Source: a beta proteobacterium L13 (GTDB lineage Bacteria > Pseudomonadota > Gammaproteobacteria > Burkholderiales > Chromobacteriaceae). Taken from it: a stretch of 64,000 nucleotides of DNA. The position numbers and the translations under genes were made by a program. This document shows, one piece after another, positions 35,886-44,451 of this stretch. The notes below the pieces were generated by a model. It was not told the origin of the DNA. It searched no databases and saw only the letters and a list, made by a program, of their open reading frames with translations. Within the stretch, counting starts at the first letter, position 1. The number at the start of each line of letters is the position of its first letter. The stretch covers positions 1-64,000 of the forward strand of contig AMYZ01000013.1 of NCBI GenBank assembly GCA_000335715.1, read 5' to 3'.

Positions 35886-35913
35886 AGCCGGGCGCTCACT
35901 GTAGCGCCCGGCT
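35886..35913 (+). terminator. Terminator after phaR
   Basis: AGCCGGGCGCT / AGCGCCCGGCT, an 11-bp stem with a CACTGT loop, then TTCTGTCTTT. Confidence 0.8.
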
Positions 35914-35948
35914 TTCTGTCTTTATTGATCTACAGGGTTGACGTTTAC

Positions 35949-37268
35949 ATGTCGCACATTGCTCCAAAAGTAGGCTTCGTGAGCCTGGGCTGTCCGAAAG
36001 CTGCCTCTGACTCCGAGCAGATCCTGACGCGCCTGCGCGCCGAGGGTTATGAAATTTCCGGTACGTACAATGGTGCTGACCTGGTGGTCGTCAATACCTG
36101 TGGTTTTATTGATGCAGCGGTGCAAGAGTCGCTGGATGCTATCGGTGAGGCGCTCAACGAAAACGGCAAGGTGATCGTTACCGGCTGTCTGGGTGCCAAG
36201 GGCGACGTGGTAAAAGAAGCGCACCCGTCGGTGTTGGCCATCACCGGCCCGCACGCCACCGACGAGGTGATGACCCACGTACATACCCACCTGCCCAAGC
36301 CGCACGACCCGTTTGTGGACCTGGTGCCGGATATCGGCGTGCGCCTGACGCCCAAGCACTACGCTTACGTGAAGATTTCCGAAGGCTGTAACCACCGCTG
36401 CACCTTCTGCATCATTCCGTCCATGCGTGGCGACCTGGACAGCCGTGCCATCGACAGCGTGTTGTCCGAAGCGGCCAACCTGGCCAAGGCCGGCGTGAAA
36501 GAGCTGCTGATTATCTCGCAAGATACATCGGCCTACGGCGTGGACCAGAAGTACAAGCTGGGCTTCTACAATGGCCGCCCGATCAAGACCCGCCTGCTGG
36601 AGCTGTGCGAAGAGCTGGGCAAGCACGGCATCTGGGTGCGTCTGCACTACGTGTACCCGTACCCGAGCGTGGACGACATCATCCCGCTGATGGCCGAAGG
36701 CAAGATCCTGCCGTACCTGGATATCCCGTTCCAGCACGCCAGCCAGAAGATCCTGAAACTGATGAAGCGCCCGGCCAATAGCGAAAACGTGCTGGGTCGC
36801 ATCAAAAAATGGCGCGAGATCTGCCCGGACCTGGTGATCCGCTCTACCTTCATCGTGGGCTTCCCTGGCGAAACCGAAGAAGACTTCGAAGAGCTGCTGG
36901 CCTTTATCGAAGAAGCGCAGCTGGACCGCGTCGGCTGTTTCACCTACTCGCCGGTAGAAGGCGCGGCGGCCAACGAGCTGGCCGACCCGGTGCCGGAAGA
37001 CGTGAAAGAAGTCCGCAAAGAGCGCTTCATGGCGGTACAGGCGGAAATTTCTGCCGCCCGTCTGGCGGCGCGGGTTGGCCGCACGCTGACCGTGCTGGTG
37101 GACGAGATCGATGAAGAAGGTACCGCCATCTGCCGCAGCTACGCCGATGCGCCAGAGATCGACGGCCTGGTGTTCATCGAGGACGCAGACGATCTGAACG
37201 TAGGCGACTTCGTGCAGGTAGAGATCGTGGACGCCACCGAGCACGACCTGTGGGGCGCGCGCGTGTAA
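35949..37268 (+). CDS. rimO: Ribosomal protein S12 methylthiotransferase RimO
   Basis: A radical SAM enzyme that adds a methylthio group to Asp89 of S12. It is 439 aa. The N-terminal MTTase cysteines are in [24 protein letters not shown] and TGCLGAKG. The radical SAM cluster CNHRCTFC is near residue 147. A C-terminal TRAM-like domain begins near residue 375. The start at 35949 ([10 protein letters not shown]) suits the family better than 35925. YgfZ, which aids such enzymes, is encoded 5 kb upstream. Confidence 0.96.
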   Translation: MSHIAPKVGFVSLGCPKAASDSEQILTRLRAEGYEISGTYNGADLVVVNTCGFIDAAVQESLDAIGEALNENGKVIVTGCLGAKGDVVKEAHPSVLAITGPHATDEVMTHVHTHLPKPHDPFVDLVPDIGVRLTPKHYAYVKISEGCNHRCTFCIIPSMRGDLDSRAIDSVLSEAANLAKAGVKELLIISQDTSAYGVDQKYKLGFYNGRPIKTRLLELCEELGKHGIWVRLHYVYPYPSVDDIIPLMAEGKILPYLDIPFQHASQKILKLMKRPANSENVLGRIKKWREICPDLVIRSTFIVGFPGETEEDFEELLAFIEEAQLDRVGCFTYSPVEGAAANELADPVPEDVKEVRKERFMAVQAEISAARLAARVGRTLTVLVDEIDEEGTAICRSYADAPEIDGLVFIEDADDLNVGDFVQVEIVDATEHDLWGARV

Positions 37269-37290
37269 GCGTTGGCAGTGGCCACACAAG

Positions 37291-37322
37291 AAAACGGCGC
37301 CCGGTTACCCGGCGCCGTTTTT
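37291..37322. terminator. Bidirectional terminator after rimO
   Basis: AAAACGGCGCC / GGCGCCGTTTT with T-tract, between the convergent rimO and deoR-type genes. Confidence 0.85.
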
Positions 37323-37342
37323 TCATGCCTGTCGCTGCCGGC

Positions 37343-38125
37343 TCAGGCTCTGGCCAGCAGCACCGGCACGCCGCAATCGCGCAGCCGCTGCAGCTTGTGC
37401 GGCTCGGCGTCTGCTTCCAGTACCAGCTGGCTGATGTCGGCCATGGCGGCTACCGAAAACGGGCTGGCGGTATCCAGCTTTTCATTGGTGACGCATAGCA
37501 CCACCTGGCTGCTGTGGCGCACCAGCTCGCGTTTCAGCGCGGCTTCTTCCGACAGCGTCGTGCCCACACCCAGCTCGATATCCAGCGAGCAGGTGCCCAG
37601 AAAGCAGATGTCCGGCCGCAGTGTCTGGATTTCCAGCATGGCGCTGCTGCCCATGGTGCCGCCGATGCGATGGTCCATGCGGCCGCCCACCACCAGCACT
37701 TCCAGCGCGCTGCGCCCCAGCAGCGCGGCGGCAATGGGAATGGCATTGGTGGCGATGGTCAGCGGCAGCCCATCGGGGATGGCGCGGGCGATTTCCAGAT
37801 TGGTGGTGCCGGAATCCAGAAACACGAATTGCCCGGGCCGCAGCAACTGCACTGCCGCTGCGGCCAACCTAGCTTTGCGCGCGATGTTCTCGTGGCTGCG
37901 CTGGCTGAAGTTGCCGGTATTCGGCGTCATGGCGATGGCGCCGCCGTACACGCGCTGGCAGACGCCGCTGCTGGCTAACTCGCGCAGGTCGCGGCGGATG
38001 GAGTCTTCCGACACCCCCAGTGTTTGCGCCAGTTCGGCGGCAACGACGCGGCCATCCTGTTGCAAGCGCTGGCGGATATAGGTCTGGCGGTCGCTGGGCA
38101 GGCCAGGTGGAGCGGGCTGGGTCAT
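37343..38125 (-). CDS. DeoR family transcriptional regulator
   Basis: 260 aa. The DeoR helix-turn-helix lies near residues 10-58 (DRQTYIRQRLQQDGRV; LGVSEDSIRRDLRELASSG), followed by the effector domain with VFLDSGTTNLEIARAIP near residue 103 and VVGGRMDH. Members usually sense phosphorylated sugars. The start at 38125 is chosen; the longer frame to 38248 reads through the operator region. It is divergent from a HAD phosphatase gene and probably regulates it. Confidence 0.9.
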   Translation of the reverse strand: MTQPAPPGLPSDRQTYIRQRLQQDGRVVAAELAQTLGVSEDSIRRDLRELASSGVCQRVYGGAIAMTPNTGNFSQRSHENIARKARLAAAAVQLLRPGQFVFLDSGTTNLEIARAIPDGLPLTIATNAIPIAAALLGRSALEVLVVGGRMDHRIGGTMGSSAMLEIQTLRPDICFLGTCSLDIELGVGTTLSEEAALKRELVRHSSQVVLCVTNEKLDTASPFSVAAMADISQLVLEADAEPHKLQRLRDCGVPVLLARA

Positions 38126-38159
38126 GTTGGGCCGGTAGGATAAGGCAAAGCGACATCGT

Positions 38160-38202
38160 GCAACATTCGGCAGGCTGTGGTCAATGTTTTGCCGAATGTT
38201 GC
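38160..38202. promoter_or_regulatory. Paired inverted-repeat operator, DeoR/HAD interval
   Basis: GCAACATTCGGCA (38160-38172) and its exact reverse complement TGCCGAATGTTGC (38190-38202) lie 30 bp apart centre to centre, about three helical turns. This suits two DeoR-type protomers on one DNA face. The binding factor is inferred from location. Confidence 0.65.
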
Positions 38203-38234
38203 GGGATTTAACGCGGCTTTGCTTGCCTGTTTCT

Positions 38235-38256
38235 GCATGATTGTGCACAATGATGC
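38235..38256. promoter_or_regulatory. Near-perfect 22-bp palindrome upstream of the HAD gene
   Basis: The perfect core ATTGTGCACAAT (38240-38251) extends to GCAT-G and G-ATGC arms with only one mismatched pair. It lies 25 bases before the HAD start codon, so occupancy would block transcription or translation. Confidence 0.5.
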
Positions 38257-38280
38257 CAGGTTATTCGATGGGAGCTTGTT

Positions 38281-39066
38281 ATGTTGCGCGCCGTGATTAC
38301 CGACCTGGATGGCACTTTCCTGGGGGCAGACTCGCAGCCATTACCTGCCAATATGGACGCCCTGCGCCGCGCGGCCGCTGCGGGCTGCCAGATCATGGTG
38401 GCTACCGGCCGCCATTACCCCTTTGTGCAAGCTTTGTTGCAGCAGCTGGGTGTGCCGGCCTGGGTATTGAGCGCCAACGGCGCGCGGGTGCACGCGCCGG
38501 ATGGCAGCGTGTTTGCTGCGGCCAACCTGGCCCCGGCGCTGGTGCAAAAGCTGGTACAACCCGAGCTGGCCATGGGTGCCGAGATGGCCTTGTATCTGGA
38601 CGATCGTCGGCTGGCTTGCCGCTATCACGGCGGTGGTCTGGACTGGTACGCGCAGGCGGCCGAGCAGCTGGACAGCCTGGCCGACTACCACGGCCGCGAC
38701 GTGGCCAAGATTGTTTACTGCGGCGAGCCGGCGCTGCTGGCGCGCATCGAGGCCGATATCCTGTACCGCTTTGAAGGCCAGCTGGCGCTGACCTATTCGC
38801 AAGACTGCTATCTGGAGGCCATGGCGCCAGGTGTCAGCAAGGGCAGTGCCTTGCTGGGTGTGCTGCAGCAGCTGGATATCGACCCGGCAGATTGTGCGGC
38901 TTTTGGCGACGCGCTGAACGACGCCGAGATGCTGGCATTGGTGGGCCACCCGCACGTGATGGCCAACGCCAGTGCCGCGCTGCGCCAGCGCGTGCCGCTG
39001 GCACCGGTGATCGGCCACCACGCCGAGGCTGCGGTGGCGCAGGCGCTGGCGCGCTGGTTTGCCTGA
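38281..39066 (+). CDS. HAD superfamily Cof-type hydrolase (IIB)
   Basis: 261 aa, a Mg-dependent phosphatase of sugar phosphates or similar. Motif I is TDLDGTFLG near residue 7 (Asp nucleophile), motif II is VATGRHYPF near residue 40, motif III is the Lys in VSKGSALLGVL near residue 182, and motif IV is AFGDALNDAEML near residue 203. The IIB cap lies between motifs II and III. GGGAG precedes the ATG. It is divergent from the DeoR gene. Confidence 0.92.
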   Translation: MLRAVITDLDGTFLGADSQPLPANMDALRRAAAAGCQIMVATGRHYPFVQALLQQLGVPAWVLSANGARVHAPDGSVFAAANLAPALVQKLVQPELAMGAEMALYLDDRRLACRYHGGGLDWYAQAAEQLDSLADYHGRDVAKIVYCGEPALLARIEADILYRFEGQLALTYSQDCYLEAMAPGVSKGSALLGVLQQLDIDPADCAAFGDALNDAEMLALVGHPHVMANASAALRQRVPLAPVIGHHAEAAVAQALARWFA

Positions 39067-39078
39067 GGCGGGTAGCCC

Positions 39079-39091
39079 AAGGTTGGCCGCA
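39079..39091 (+). repeat. Full copy of the repeated word after the HAD gene
   Basis: An exact AAGGTTGGCCGCA, placed between the stop codon and the terminator. Confidence 0.8.
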
Positions 39092-39118
39092 CGTGTGCTG
39101 TAGCGGCGATGTGCGCCA

Positions 39119-39151
39119 AAAAAGCCCTTGCCATCAAGGCAAGGGCTTTTT
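39119..39151. terminator. Bidirectional terminator after the HAD gene
   Basis: A 14-bp stem AAAAAGCCCTTGCC / GGCAAGGGCTTTTT with loop ATCAA, between convergent genes. Confidence 0.92.
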
Positions 39152-39175
39152 GTCGTCCGGGGTCGTGGTGACGCC

Positions 39176-41089
39176 TTAGCCGGCGGCGTGCTCGCGCTCG
39201 ATTGCCTCGATCTCTTCCTGTAGCAGCATCCAGTCTTCTTCCACGCTTTCCAGCTGGCTGGCCACCTCGCCCTGGCGGCGAATGCTGTCGGCCAGCTTGG
39301 CTTTGTTGGCGTCGCTGTAAGCGCCCTCACTGGACAGGAAAGCATCCAGCTCGGCTTTTTCCTTGCCCAGTGTTTCCAGCGATTTTTCCAGCTTGCCCAG
39401 CTTGGCCAGCAGCGGCTTCTTGGCGGTGGCCAACTTCTGTCGTGCCTCGGCCTCCTGGCGCTTCTGGTCTTTGCGGTTCACCGCTTGTGCGTCGCCGCTG
39501 GATGGGCGGTTGGCCTCGGCCAGCTGCGCCAGGCGCCACTGGCGGTAGTCTTCTAGGTCGCCGTCGAACGGCTGCACCGTGCCGTCGGCCACCAGCCAGA
39601 ACACGTCGGTGGTGGATTCCAGCAGCGAGCGGTCGTGCGACACCACTACCAGCGCGCCGCCAAAATCCTGCAGCGCCAGCGTCAGCGCGTGGCGCATTTC
39701 CAGGTCCAGGTGGTTGGTCGGTTCATCTAGCAGCAGCAGGTTGGGCTTTTGCCACACGATCATCGCCAGCGCCAGCCGCGATTTCTCGCCGCCGGACATC
39801 GGGCCCACCGGGTCGCTAACCATATCGCCACGGAAGTTGAAACCACCGAGGAAGGTGCGCAGCTCCTGCTCGCGTACCTCGGGTGCCAGACGCTGCATGT
39901 GGCGCAGCGGCGATTCGTCCGGGCGCAGCGTGTCCAGCTGGTGCTGGGCGAAGTAGCCGATCTTCAGCGTTTGCGCACAGATCAGCTCGCCGCTTTGCGG
40001 TGGCAGCTCGCCGGCCAGCAGCTTCACTAGCGTGGATTTGCCGGCGCCGTTGACGCCTAGCAGGCCGATACGGCTGCCGGCCTCTACCGATACCGCCAGG
40101 CGGTGCAGGATGGTGGTGCTGCCGTAGCCTACGTTGGCCGCATCCAGCCGCAGCAGCGGGTTGGGCAGGTTGTCCGGCGTATCGAAATGGAAGTCGAAAG
40201 GCGAGGCCACGTGCGCTGGCGCGATGCGTTCCAGCTTTTCCAGTGCCTTGACGCGGCTTTGTGCCTGGCGCGCCTTGCTGGCCTTGGCCTTGAAGCGGGT
40301 GATGAAAGATTCCAGATGCGCGATCTGGCGCTGTTGCTTCTCGTAGTCGCCTTGCTGGCGCGACAGCTTTTCAGCGCGCATCACCTCGAACTGGCTGTAG
40401 TTGCCGGTGTAGAGGGTGAGGCTCTGGCTGGATACGTCAACGATGTGGCTGGTGATGCTGTCGAGGAAGTCGCGGTCGTGCGAGATCACCAGCAGCGTGC
40501 CTTCGTAGGCTTTCAGCCAGTCTTCCAGCCACAGTACCGTTTCCAGGTCCAGGTGGTTGGTGGGCTCGTCCAGCAGCAGCAGGTCGGAGCGGCACATCAG
40601 CGCCTGCGCCAGGTTCAGCCGCATGCGCCAGCCGCCAGAGAAGGTGGACACCGGGCGTTCGTGGCTATCGGGCGCAAAGCCCAGGCCGTTTAGCAGCTTG
40701 GCGGCGCGTGACGGTGCTGCATAGCCGCCGATGCGCTCCAGCTCGCCGTGCAGGCTGCCGATGGCGTGGCCGTCGCCGCTGGTCTCGGCTGCGGCCAACT
40801 TGTGCTGCAGGCCACGCAGCTCGGCGTCGCCGTCCAGCACGTAGTCCAGCGCCGATTGCGCCAGCGCCGGGGTTTCCTGTGCCACGTGGGCCAGGGTCCA
40901 GTGCGGCGGTACGATGGCGTCGCCGCTATCGGCGTGCAGCTCGCCTTTGAGCAGGGCGAACAGGCTGGATTTGCCGGCGCCGTTGGCGCCAACGATGCCG
41001 GCCTTGTTGCCGGGGTTGATGGTGAGGTTGGCCGCAATCAGCAGTTCTTTCAGGCCGCGGCGCAGGGTAAGGTTTTTTAGCTGGATCAT
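39176..41089 (-). CDS. ABC-F family ATP-binding protein (YheS/Uup type)
   Basis: 637 aa, two ABC domains in one chain without membrane segments. Domain 1 has Walker A GANGAGKSS and signature FSGGWRMRLNLAQALM; domain 2 has GVNGAGKST and MSGGEKSRLALAM. LLDEPTNHLDLE occurs in both. A basic linker and a C-terminal coiled coil (about residue 560 onwards) fit YheS/Uup. Members act on ribosomes rather than in transport; antibiotic protection is possible but not indicated here. Confidence 0.93.
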   Translation of the reverse strand: MIQLKNLTLRRGLKELLIAANLTINPGNKAGIVGANGAGKSSLFALLKGELHADSGDAIVPPHWTLAHVAQETPALAQSALDYVLDGDAELRGLQHKLAAAETSGDGHAIGSLHGELERIGGYAAPSRAAKLLNGLGFAPDSHERPVSTFSGGWRMRLNLAQALMCRSDLLLLDEPTNHLDLETVLWLEDWLKAYEGTLLVISHDRDFLDSITSHIVDVSSQSLTLYTGNYSQFEVMRAEKLSRQQGDYEKQQRQIAHLESFITRFKAKASKARQAQSRVKALEKLERIAPAHVASPFDFHFDTPDNLPNPLLRLDAANVGYGSTTILHRLAVSVEAGSRIGLLGVNGAGKSTLVKLLAGELPPQSGELICAQTLKIGYFAQHQLDTLRPDESPLRHMQRLAPEVREQELRTFLGGFNFRGDMVSDPVGPMSGGEKSRLALAMIVWQKPNLLLLDEPTNHLDLEMRHALTLALQDFGGALVVVSHDRSLLESTTDVFWLVADGTVQPFDGDLEDYRQWRLAQLAEANRPSSGDAQAVNRKDQKRQEAEARQKLATAKKPLLAKLGKLEKSLETLGKEKAELDAFLSSEGAYSDANKAKLADSIRRQGEVASQLESVEEDWMLLQEEIEAIEREHAAG

Positions 41090-41097
41090 GTTGGCTT

Positions 41098-41145
41098 AAG
41101 GTTGGCCGCACGCGCTGCCAGCACGGTGCTGGCGGGCGCGTGCGG
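41098..41145. repeat. Repeated word and nested hairpin between tsaD and the ABC-F gene
   Basis: A full AAGGTTGGCCGCA (41098-41110) is followed by a long hairpin: an outer stem CCGCACGCGC / GCGCGTGCGG (41106-41115 with 41136-41145) and an inner stem GCCAGCA / TGCTGGC. The word forms part of the hairpin arm. It probably ends the tsaD transcript. Confidence 0.75.
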
Positions 41146-41157
41146 TGGCATGAGGGG

Positions 41158-42183
41158 TTATGCGGCCGGCAGGCTGGAGAGTTCCCAGCGTGGTTTCACC
41201 GTAAAGCCGCCGGCCGGTGTGGCGTATTTCAGGCGCATGGCGCCGGCGAAGGCGATCATGGCGCCGTTGTCGGTGCACAGCTTCAGCGGCGGGTAGAACA
41301 CCTGGTATTTGCGGCGGCGGGTGGCGTCGTCCAGCGCGGCGCGCAGCTGCTTGTTGGCGCCTACGCCGCCAGCGACCACGATGCGCTGCATGCCGGTTTG
41401 CTTCAGCGCCTTGATGCACTTGCTCACCAGCACCTCGACGATGGCTTCCTGGAAAGCGCGGCAGATGTCCTTGCGTGCTTGCTCGTCGATGCTGCCATGC
41501 TCGGCCTCTACCTGTTTGCTCAGCATCAGCACCGCGGTTTTCAGGCCGGAGAAGCTCATGTCGAGGTTGGCCGAATGCAGCATGGGGCGCGGCAGCTCGA
41601 AGCGGGTGGGGTCGCCTTCTTCGGCCAGGCGCGATAGTAGCGGGCCGCCAGGGTAGGGCAGGCCCAGCAGCTTGGCGGTTTTGTCGAACGCTTCGCCAGC
41701 GGCGTCGTCCAGCGTTTCGCCCAGGATCTCGTACTGGCCCACGCCGCGTACCGCCATGATCTGCGTGTGGCCGCCGGAAACCAGCAAGGCCAGGAAAGGG
41801 AAGTCCGGGCGCGGTTCGGCCAGCAGCGGCGACAGCAGGTGGCCTTCCAGATGGTGCACGGCAATCACCGGCTTGCCCAGGCCGTAGGCTAGCGCGTTGG
41901 CGTAGCTGGCACCTACCAGCAGCGCACCACCCAGCCCGGGGCCCTGGGTGTAGGCAATGGCGTCGATGTCCTGCAGGGTAACGCCTGCTTCGGCCAGGCA
42001 GGCGTCGGTGAGCGGGCGTACGCGGCGGATATGGTCGCGGCTGGCCAGCTCGGGCACCACGCCGCCGTATTCGGCGTGCATGGCCATCTGGGAGTGCAGC
42101 TGGTCGGCAATCAGGCCGCGTTCGGTGTCGTACAGGGCGACGCCGGTTTCGTCACAGGACGATTCGATACCAAGAACAAGCAT
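41158..42183 (-). CDS. tsaD: tRNA N6-threonylcarbamoyladenosine transferase TsaD
   Basis: Forms t6A37 on ANN-decoding tRNAs. It is 341 aa. The ASKHA motifs are [15 protein letters not shown] near residue 3 and the metal-binding HHLEGH near residue 110, with GGGHTQIM-like VSGGHTQIM near residue 133 and the C-terminal [13 protein letters not shown]. The start is MLVLGIESS at 42183; 42198 gives five extra residues. Divergent from the OsmC gene. Confidence 0.96.
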   Translation of the reverse strand: MLVLGIESSCDETGVALYDTERGLIADQLHSQMAMHAEYGGVVPELASRDHIRRVRPLTDACLAEAGVTLQDIDAIAYTQGPGLGGALLVGASYANALAYGLGKPVIAVHHLEGHLLSPLLAEPRPDFPFLALLVSGGHTQIMAVRGVGQYEILGETLDDAAGEAFDKTAKLLGLPYPGGPLLSRLAEEGDPTRFELPRPMLHSANLDMSFSGLKTAVLMLSKQVEAEHGSIDEQARKDICRAFQEAIVEVLVSKCIKALKQTGMQRIVVAGGVGANKQLRAALDDATRRRKYQVFYPPLKLCTDNGAMIAFAGAMRLKYATPAGGFTVKPRWELSSLPAA

Positions 42184-42289
42184 GTGTGTGCGCTTCAAAA
42201 CTAAATAATCTTTTCATTTTACCGGTGATTCTTTGTCCGCCCAAATCGGCGATGTTAGGCTGATGCCCTGTTTCAATCGGAGAGCAAGC

Positions 42290-42709
42290 ATGAAGGCAAG
42301 ACTGAAGTGGGTGGATGGCGTGTGTTTCATGGGTGAAACCGGCAGTGGCCACGCCGTGGTGATGGACGGTGCACCCGAAGGTGGCGGCCGCAACCTGGGC
42401 CCGCGACCGATGGAGCTGCTGTTGCTGGGGACGGCCGGTTGTACCAGCTACGACGTATTGTCCATCCTGAAAAAGTCGCGTCAGGACGTGCGTGACTGCT
42501 GGGTGGAGATGGACGCCGAGCGTGCCGATACCGACCCGAAAGTGTTTACCAGGATTCACTTTCACTTTGTGGTGGTTGGCCGCAGCCTGAAGGCGGACGT
42601 CGTGGCGCGCGCCATCAGCCTGTCTGCCGAAAAGTACTGTTCGGCTTCCATCATGCTGGGCAAAACCGCAGACATTACCCACGACTTCGAGATTCGCGAA
42701 GACGATTGA
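42290..42709 (+). CDS. OsmC/Ohr family protein (YhfA-like)
   Basis: 139 aa. The two redox cysteines are in GTAGCTSYDVLSIL near residue 48 and AEKYCSASIML near residue 116, typical of OsmC-like thiol peroxidases. The organisation matches the YhfA subgroup, whose substrate is not known. GAGAG precedes the ATG. It sits before the flagellar cluster with no sign of a functional link. Confidence 0.88.
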   Translation: MKARLKWVDGVCFMGETGSGHAVVMDGAPEGGGRNLGPRPMELLLLGTAGCTSYDVLSILKKSRQDVRDCWVEMDAERADTDPKVFTRIHFHFVVVGRSLKADVVARAISLSAEKYCSASIMLGKTADITHDFEIREDD

Positions 42710-42859
42710 GTGGCCTGCTGTACCGGTAGAAGCGCCGCCTGCGGGCGGCGTTTTGCATGGTGCGGCAATAATTGCCGCAGGTTTTGCCGCTTGGCTGGCG
42801 GGGAAGGGCTGCCAATCGGCAGTAAGCAGGTTTTCTTGAGGCTTTTGGCTAAAAAAAGC

Positions 42860-42875
42860 TGGCACGCTTTGTGCT
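42860..42875 (+). promoter_or_regulatory. Sigma-54-type promoter of flgBCDEFGHI
   Basis: TGGCACGCTTTGTGCT has the invariant GG and GC exactly in register with the sigma-54 consensus (TGGCACG-N4-TTGCW), one mismatch in the -12 element. It lies 30 bases before flgB, whose ribosome site is AAGGA. Confidence 0.75.
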
Positions 42876-42904
42876 GAAATGGGCTGACTCAAGGAAAAAT
42901 AGCC

Positions 42905-43315
42905 ATGCTGAACAAAATCTCCTCCCACCTAGACTTCTTCCAGCGTTCGCTGGATCTGCGCGCCGCGCGGGCAGAGGTCATTGCCAGCAATATCGCGAAC
43001 GCCGATACCCCTGGCTACAAGGCGATGGACTTTGACTTCGGCAAGGCGCTGAAAAGCCAGACCGCCGCGCAGCAGGCTAGCGGGGTGGCTTTGGCGCAAA
43101 CCGATAACCGCCACATGGCTGCCATGGGTAGCCGTGCGGTAGAAGGTGGCCTGCAGCACCGCAGTGCAGTGCAGCGCAGCCTGGACGGCAACACCGTGGA
43201 TATGGATGTGGAGCGCTCGGCCTTTACCGACAACGCCATGAAATACCAGTCCACCTTGACCTTCCTGAACAAGCGCATCAGCGGTCTGATGGAAGCCATC
43301 AAAGGAGGCCAGTAA
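42905..43315 (+). CDS. flgB: Flagellar basal-body rod protein FlgB
   Basis: 136 aa, a proximal rod subunit exported by the flagellar type III apparatus. It starts MLNKISSHLDFFQRSLDLRAARAEVIASNIANADTPGYKAMDFDF, with the rod/hook signature SNIANADTPGYKA near residue 28. First gene of flgBCDEFGHI. It lacks the usual flgA/flgM/flgN neighbours; the gene before it is the OsmC-family gene. Confidence 0.96.
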   Translation: MLNKISSHLDFFQRSLDLRAARAEVIASNIANADTPGYKAMDFDFGKALKSQTAAQQASGVALAQTDNRHMAAMGSRAVEGGLQHRSAVQRSLDGNTVDMDVERSAFTDNAMKYQSTLTFLNKRISGLMEAIKGGQ

Positions 43316-43317
43316 TC

Positions 43318-43728
43318 ATGTCTCTGTCTAATGTGTTCAATATTGCCGGTTCGGCACTGACCGCGCAGTCCATGCGCCTGAACCTGGTGGCCAGCAATAT
43401 CGCCAACGCTGAAAGCACGGCATCGTCTACCGGCGAACCTTACCGCGCGCGCCATGCCGTGTTTACTGCCGTGCCGGTAAGCGCCAATACCCCGCAAGTG
43501 GCCGGTGTGCGTGTTACTGCCGTGGCGGAAGATACCTCGCCGTTTCGCATGAAGTACCAGCCGGGTCACCCGTTGGCGGACGACAAAGGCTACGTGCGCA
43601 TGCCGAACGTGAACCCGGTAGAAGAGATGGCCGACATGATTTCGGCGTCGCGCTCCTACCAGACCAACGTAGAAATTGTGAATGCAGCCAAGACCATGCT
43701 GCAGAAGACCCTGCAGTTGGGCCAGTAA
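43318..43728 (+). CDS. flgC: Flagellar basal-body rod protein FlgC
   Basis: 136 aa, proximal rod. The rod signature is NIANAESTASSTGEPYRARHAVF, and the C-terminal motif NVNPVEEMADMISASRSYQTNVE is FlgC-like. It starts two bases after flgB with GGAGG just upstream, so translation is coupled. Confidence 0.96.
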   Translation: MSLSNVFNIAGSALTAQSMRLNLVASNIANAESTASSTGEPYRARHAVFTAVPVSANTPQVAGVRVTAVAEDTSPFRMKYQPGHPLADDKGYVRMPNVNPVEEMADMISASRSYQTNVEIVNAAKTMLQKTLQLGQ

Positions 43729-43744
43729 GGCAAGGAACTAGATC

Positions 43745-44422
43745 ATGGCTACCAGTATTGCATCGACCAATTTTGATTACAGCTCGCTGAACCCGACGGC
43801 TGCCACCGGCAATACGGCTACCGGCAACTCCTCGGCTGAAATCCAGAACCGTTTTCTGACGCTGCTCACCACGCAGCTGCGGGCGCAAGACCCGATGAAC
43901 CCGATGGATAACAGCCAGATGACCAGCCAGATGGCGCAGATCAGTACCGTCAGCGGTTTGGAGAGCGTGAATCAGGCGGTAAAAAGCATGACCGAGAGCC
44001 AGGCCGCCAGCCAATCCTTGCTGGCTACCATGCTGATTGGCCGCCAGGTATTGAGCCCCAACGACAAGTTGACGCTGGCTGACGGCAAAGCAGTAGGTAC
44101 GATCGAATTCGCCAAGCCGGCCAGCCAAGTGGTGGTAACCGTAACCAACAGCAACGGTACCGTGGTGGACAGCTTCGAAATGGGTCCGCAAAAGCAGGGC
44201 CAGTTTGTCTTTAGCTGGGATGGCAAAGGCTCGAACGGTGCTACACAGCCCAATGGCGAGTACGCCTTCAAGGTAGAGGCTACAGCGGATGGTACGGCAG
44301 TGGGTGCCACCATGATGGCGCCTACCAAGGTAACCAGTGTGGCCTGGGAAAAAGGCATTCCGATGTTTGTGGTGTCTACCGGTGAGCGTTTGCCGGTAAG
44401 CAAGATCAGTCAGATCCTTTGA
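43745..44422 (+). CDS. flgD: Flagellar hook capping protein FlgD
   Basis: 225 aa, needed as a scaffold while the hook is built and then discarded. The N-terminal conserved part is NRFLTLLTTQLRAQDPMNPMDNSQMTSQMAQ near residue 35, and a FlgD Ig-like and tudor-like C-terminal half follows (KGSNGATQPNGEYAFKVEA). It lies in the normal order after flgC. Confidence 0.96.
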   Translation: MATSIASTNFDYSSLNPTAATGNTATGNSSAEIQNRFLTLLTTQLRAQDPMNPMDNSQMTSQMAQISTVSGLESVNQAVKSMTESQAASQSLLATMLIGRQVLSPNDKLTLADGKAVGTIEFAKPASQVVVTVTNSNGTVVDSFEMGPQKQGQFVFSWDGKGSNGATQPNGEYAFKVEATADGTAVGATMMAPTKVTSVAWEKGIPMFVVSTGERLPVSKISQIL

Positions 44423-44451
44423 TTTGCGGTGTGAGAGTTTAGGAGAGAATC

